The notes beneath the pieces were generated by a model, which saw only the letters and a program-made list of their open reading frames with translations, made no database searches and was not told the DNA's origin. From assembly GCA_937915725.1 (NCBI GenBank), contig CALGGV010000226.1:1-5546 (forward strand): a stretch of 5,546 nucleotides of DNA, given 5' to 3'. The position numbers and the translations under genes were made by a program. Origin of the DNA: an uncultured Selenomonadales bacterium (lineage in GTDB: Bacteria > Bacillota > Negativicutes > Selenomonadales > Selenomonadaceae). The number at the start of each line of letters is the position of its first letter. The first letter of the stretch is position 1. Shown in pieces: positions 5,072 through 5,546 of this stretch.

Positions 5072-5546
5072 ATGGCTAAAAACAAATTCAAATTTTATTC
5101 CCTTGAAAATATTCTCAAATTCGACGCGCATTACAATATCATTTTTGGTGAACGCAGCAATGGAAAAACTTATGCTTGCCTGTATCTTGCCATTGAAAAT
5201 TTTATGAATAACAAGGGCACAACTGCCTATTTGCGTCGGTTTCAAGAAGATATTAAAGGCAAGCGCGGCGGTGCCCTGTTTCAAGCGCTGGTTGCAAATG
5301 ACGTGGTAACAAAGCTTACAAACGGGCTTTTTGACGGCGTTTCATATTACGCAGGCAAATGGTATCTTTCTAAATTCGACGAAAAATTAAACAAGCCTGT
5401 ACGTGATTCATTTCCATTTTGCTACGGATTTTCTCTTTCAGATATGGAACATGATAAATCTACCGCGTATCCTACCGTAACCACAATCATTTTCGACGAA
5501 TTTATTTCACGCTCTGGATACCTTTTTGACGAATTTGTTACCTTCA
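5072..5546 (+). CDS. DNA-packaging ATPase, phi29 gp16 type, 3'-partial
   Basis: The ATPase drives genome packaging into the prohead. ATG at 5072 follows GAAAGGA (5058-5064) with 7 nt spacing; 158 residues are present before the window ends. Walker A is GERSNGKT (residues 26-33) after the strand YNIIF. TAYLRRF (51-57) fits the next strand of the ASCE fold. Walker B is TIIFDE (138-143), with D142 and the catalytic E143. phi29 gp16 has about 330 residues, so about half is visible here. phi29 gp16 works with the connector and a packaging RNA; whether this phage uses such an RNA cannot be told. In phi29 the gene is far from the polymerase, at the other end of the genome, whereas here it follows with a 42-bp gap. 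One complement octamer (5233-5240) overlaps the Leu-Arg-Arg codons. Confidence 0.93.
   Translation, partial: MAKNKFKFYSLENILKFDAHYNIIFGERSNGKTYACLYLAIENFMNNKGTTAYLRRFQEDIKGKRGGALFQALVANDVVTKLTNGLFDGVSYYAGKWYLSKFDEKLNKPVRDSFPFCYGFSLSDMEHDKSTAYPTVTTIIFDEFISRSGYLFDEFVTF

Larger units (their letters stand above)
1..5240. repeat. dispersed ACCGACGC octamer family (31 exact copies, both strands)
   Basis: Exact ACCGACGC starts on + at 1, 37, 76, 109, 130, 202, 736, 793, 811, 1057, 1087, 1183, 1201, 1264, 1300, 1546, 1555, 1564, 1582, 1768, 1807, 2876, 3017, 3122, 4322 and 5044. The complement GCGTCGGT starts at 3377, 3795, 4776, 4905 and 5233. Near-matches (ACCGACGA, ACCGACGT, ACCGACAA) occur at 148, 343, 463, 1255, 1573, 1851, 1925, 2325, 3527, 4193, 4382 and 4721. 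About 0.2 exact copies are expected by chance over both strands. All 24 + copies in genes read Thr-Asp-Ala; 1300 and 5044 are intergenic. Complement copies read Gly-Val-Gly (3795, 4776, 4905), Ala-Ser-Val (3377) or part of Leu-Arg-Arg (5233). The function is unknown. Confidence 0.9.

Noticed and set aside
5001..5284. Small open frames around the start of the packaging ATPase on both strands
   Set aside because: They overlap the end of the polymerase and the start of the ATPase, both well supported, and lack start signals.
1..5546. tRNA, rRNA, insertion sequence or diversity-generating retroelement
   Set aside because: No cloverleaf, transposase, terminal inverted repeats or reverse transcriptase can be seen; neither genome end with an inverted terminal repeat is in the window.

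Overview
The window looks like part of a small, double-stranded DNA tailed phage genome of the phi29 type, which replicates by protein priming. The two firm anchors are a protein-primed family B DNA polymerase (2966-5029, full set of exonuclease and polymerase motifs) and, directly after it, the start of a phi29 gp16-type DNA-packaging ATPase (5072 to the window end, Walker A and B visible). All six genes lie on the + strand with short gaps. GC is roughly 40%. Ribosome binding sites are mostly GAAAGG/GAAAGGA 7-9 nt before the start, which fits a host with a classical anti-Shine-Dalgarno sequence such as a Firmicute. The host cannot be named from this sequence. TGA is used as a stop.

Layout: 1-1278 is a 5'-incomplete gene for an acidic protein with a helix-turn-helix-like domain, a second small domain and a long coiled coil. 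1378-1818 encodes a 146-aa acidic protein of unknown function that sits where phi29 has its single-stranded DNA binding protein. 1980-2177 encodes a 65-aa helical protein with a GTG start. 2195-2929 encodes a 244-aa basic protein that is the best candidate for the terminal protein (the primer). 2966-5029 is the polymerase and 5072-5546 the packaging ATPase. The order (DNA-binding, possible SSB, small protein, terminal protein, polymerase) resembles the phi29 early operon 6-5-4-3-2. The packaging ATPase follows at once, which is not the phi29 arrangement.

The unusual part is a dense layer of short DNA words over these genes. (1) The octamer ACCGACGC occurs 26 times on + and 5 times on - (counted by eye), against about 0.2 expected. 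All 24 + copies inside genes fall in the frame that reads Thr-Asp-Ala; two more are intergenic. (2) A palindromic operator-like element, TTAGGTA-centre-TACCTAA, lies in four of the five gene junctions, twice overlapping a stop codon, and once inside the reading frame at the window start. (3) The two words are often joined; one identical 15-mer fusion occurs twice in the polymerase gene in two different reading frames, which argues for selection or spread at the DNA level. (4) The 161-bp gap at 1819-1979 holds two copies of a 22-bp direct repeat flanking a potential 16-bp RNA stem. (5) GATC and GGCC appear to be absent from the whole window. Together these suggest a phage whose genome is marked by a repeated recognition word, possibly bound by a phage or host protein. 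That function is inference.
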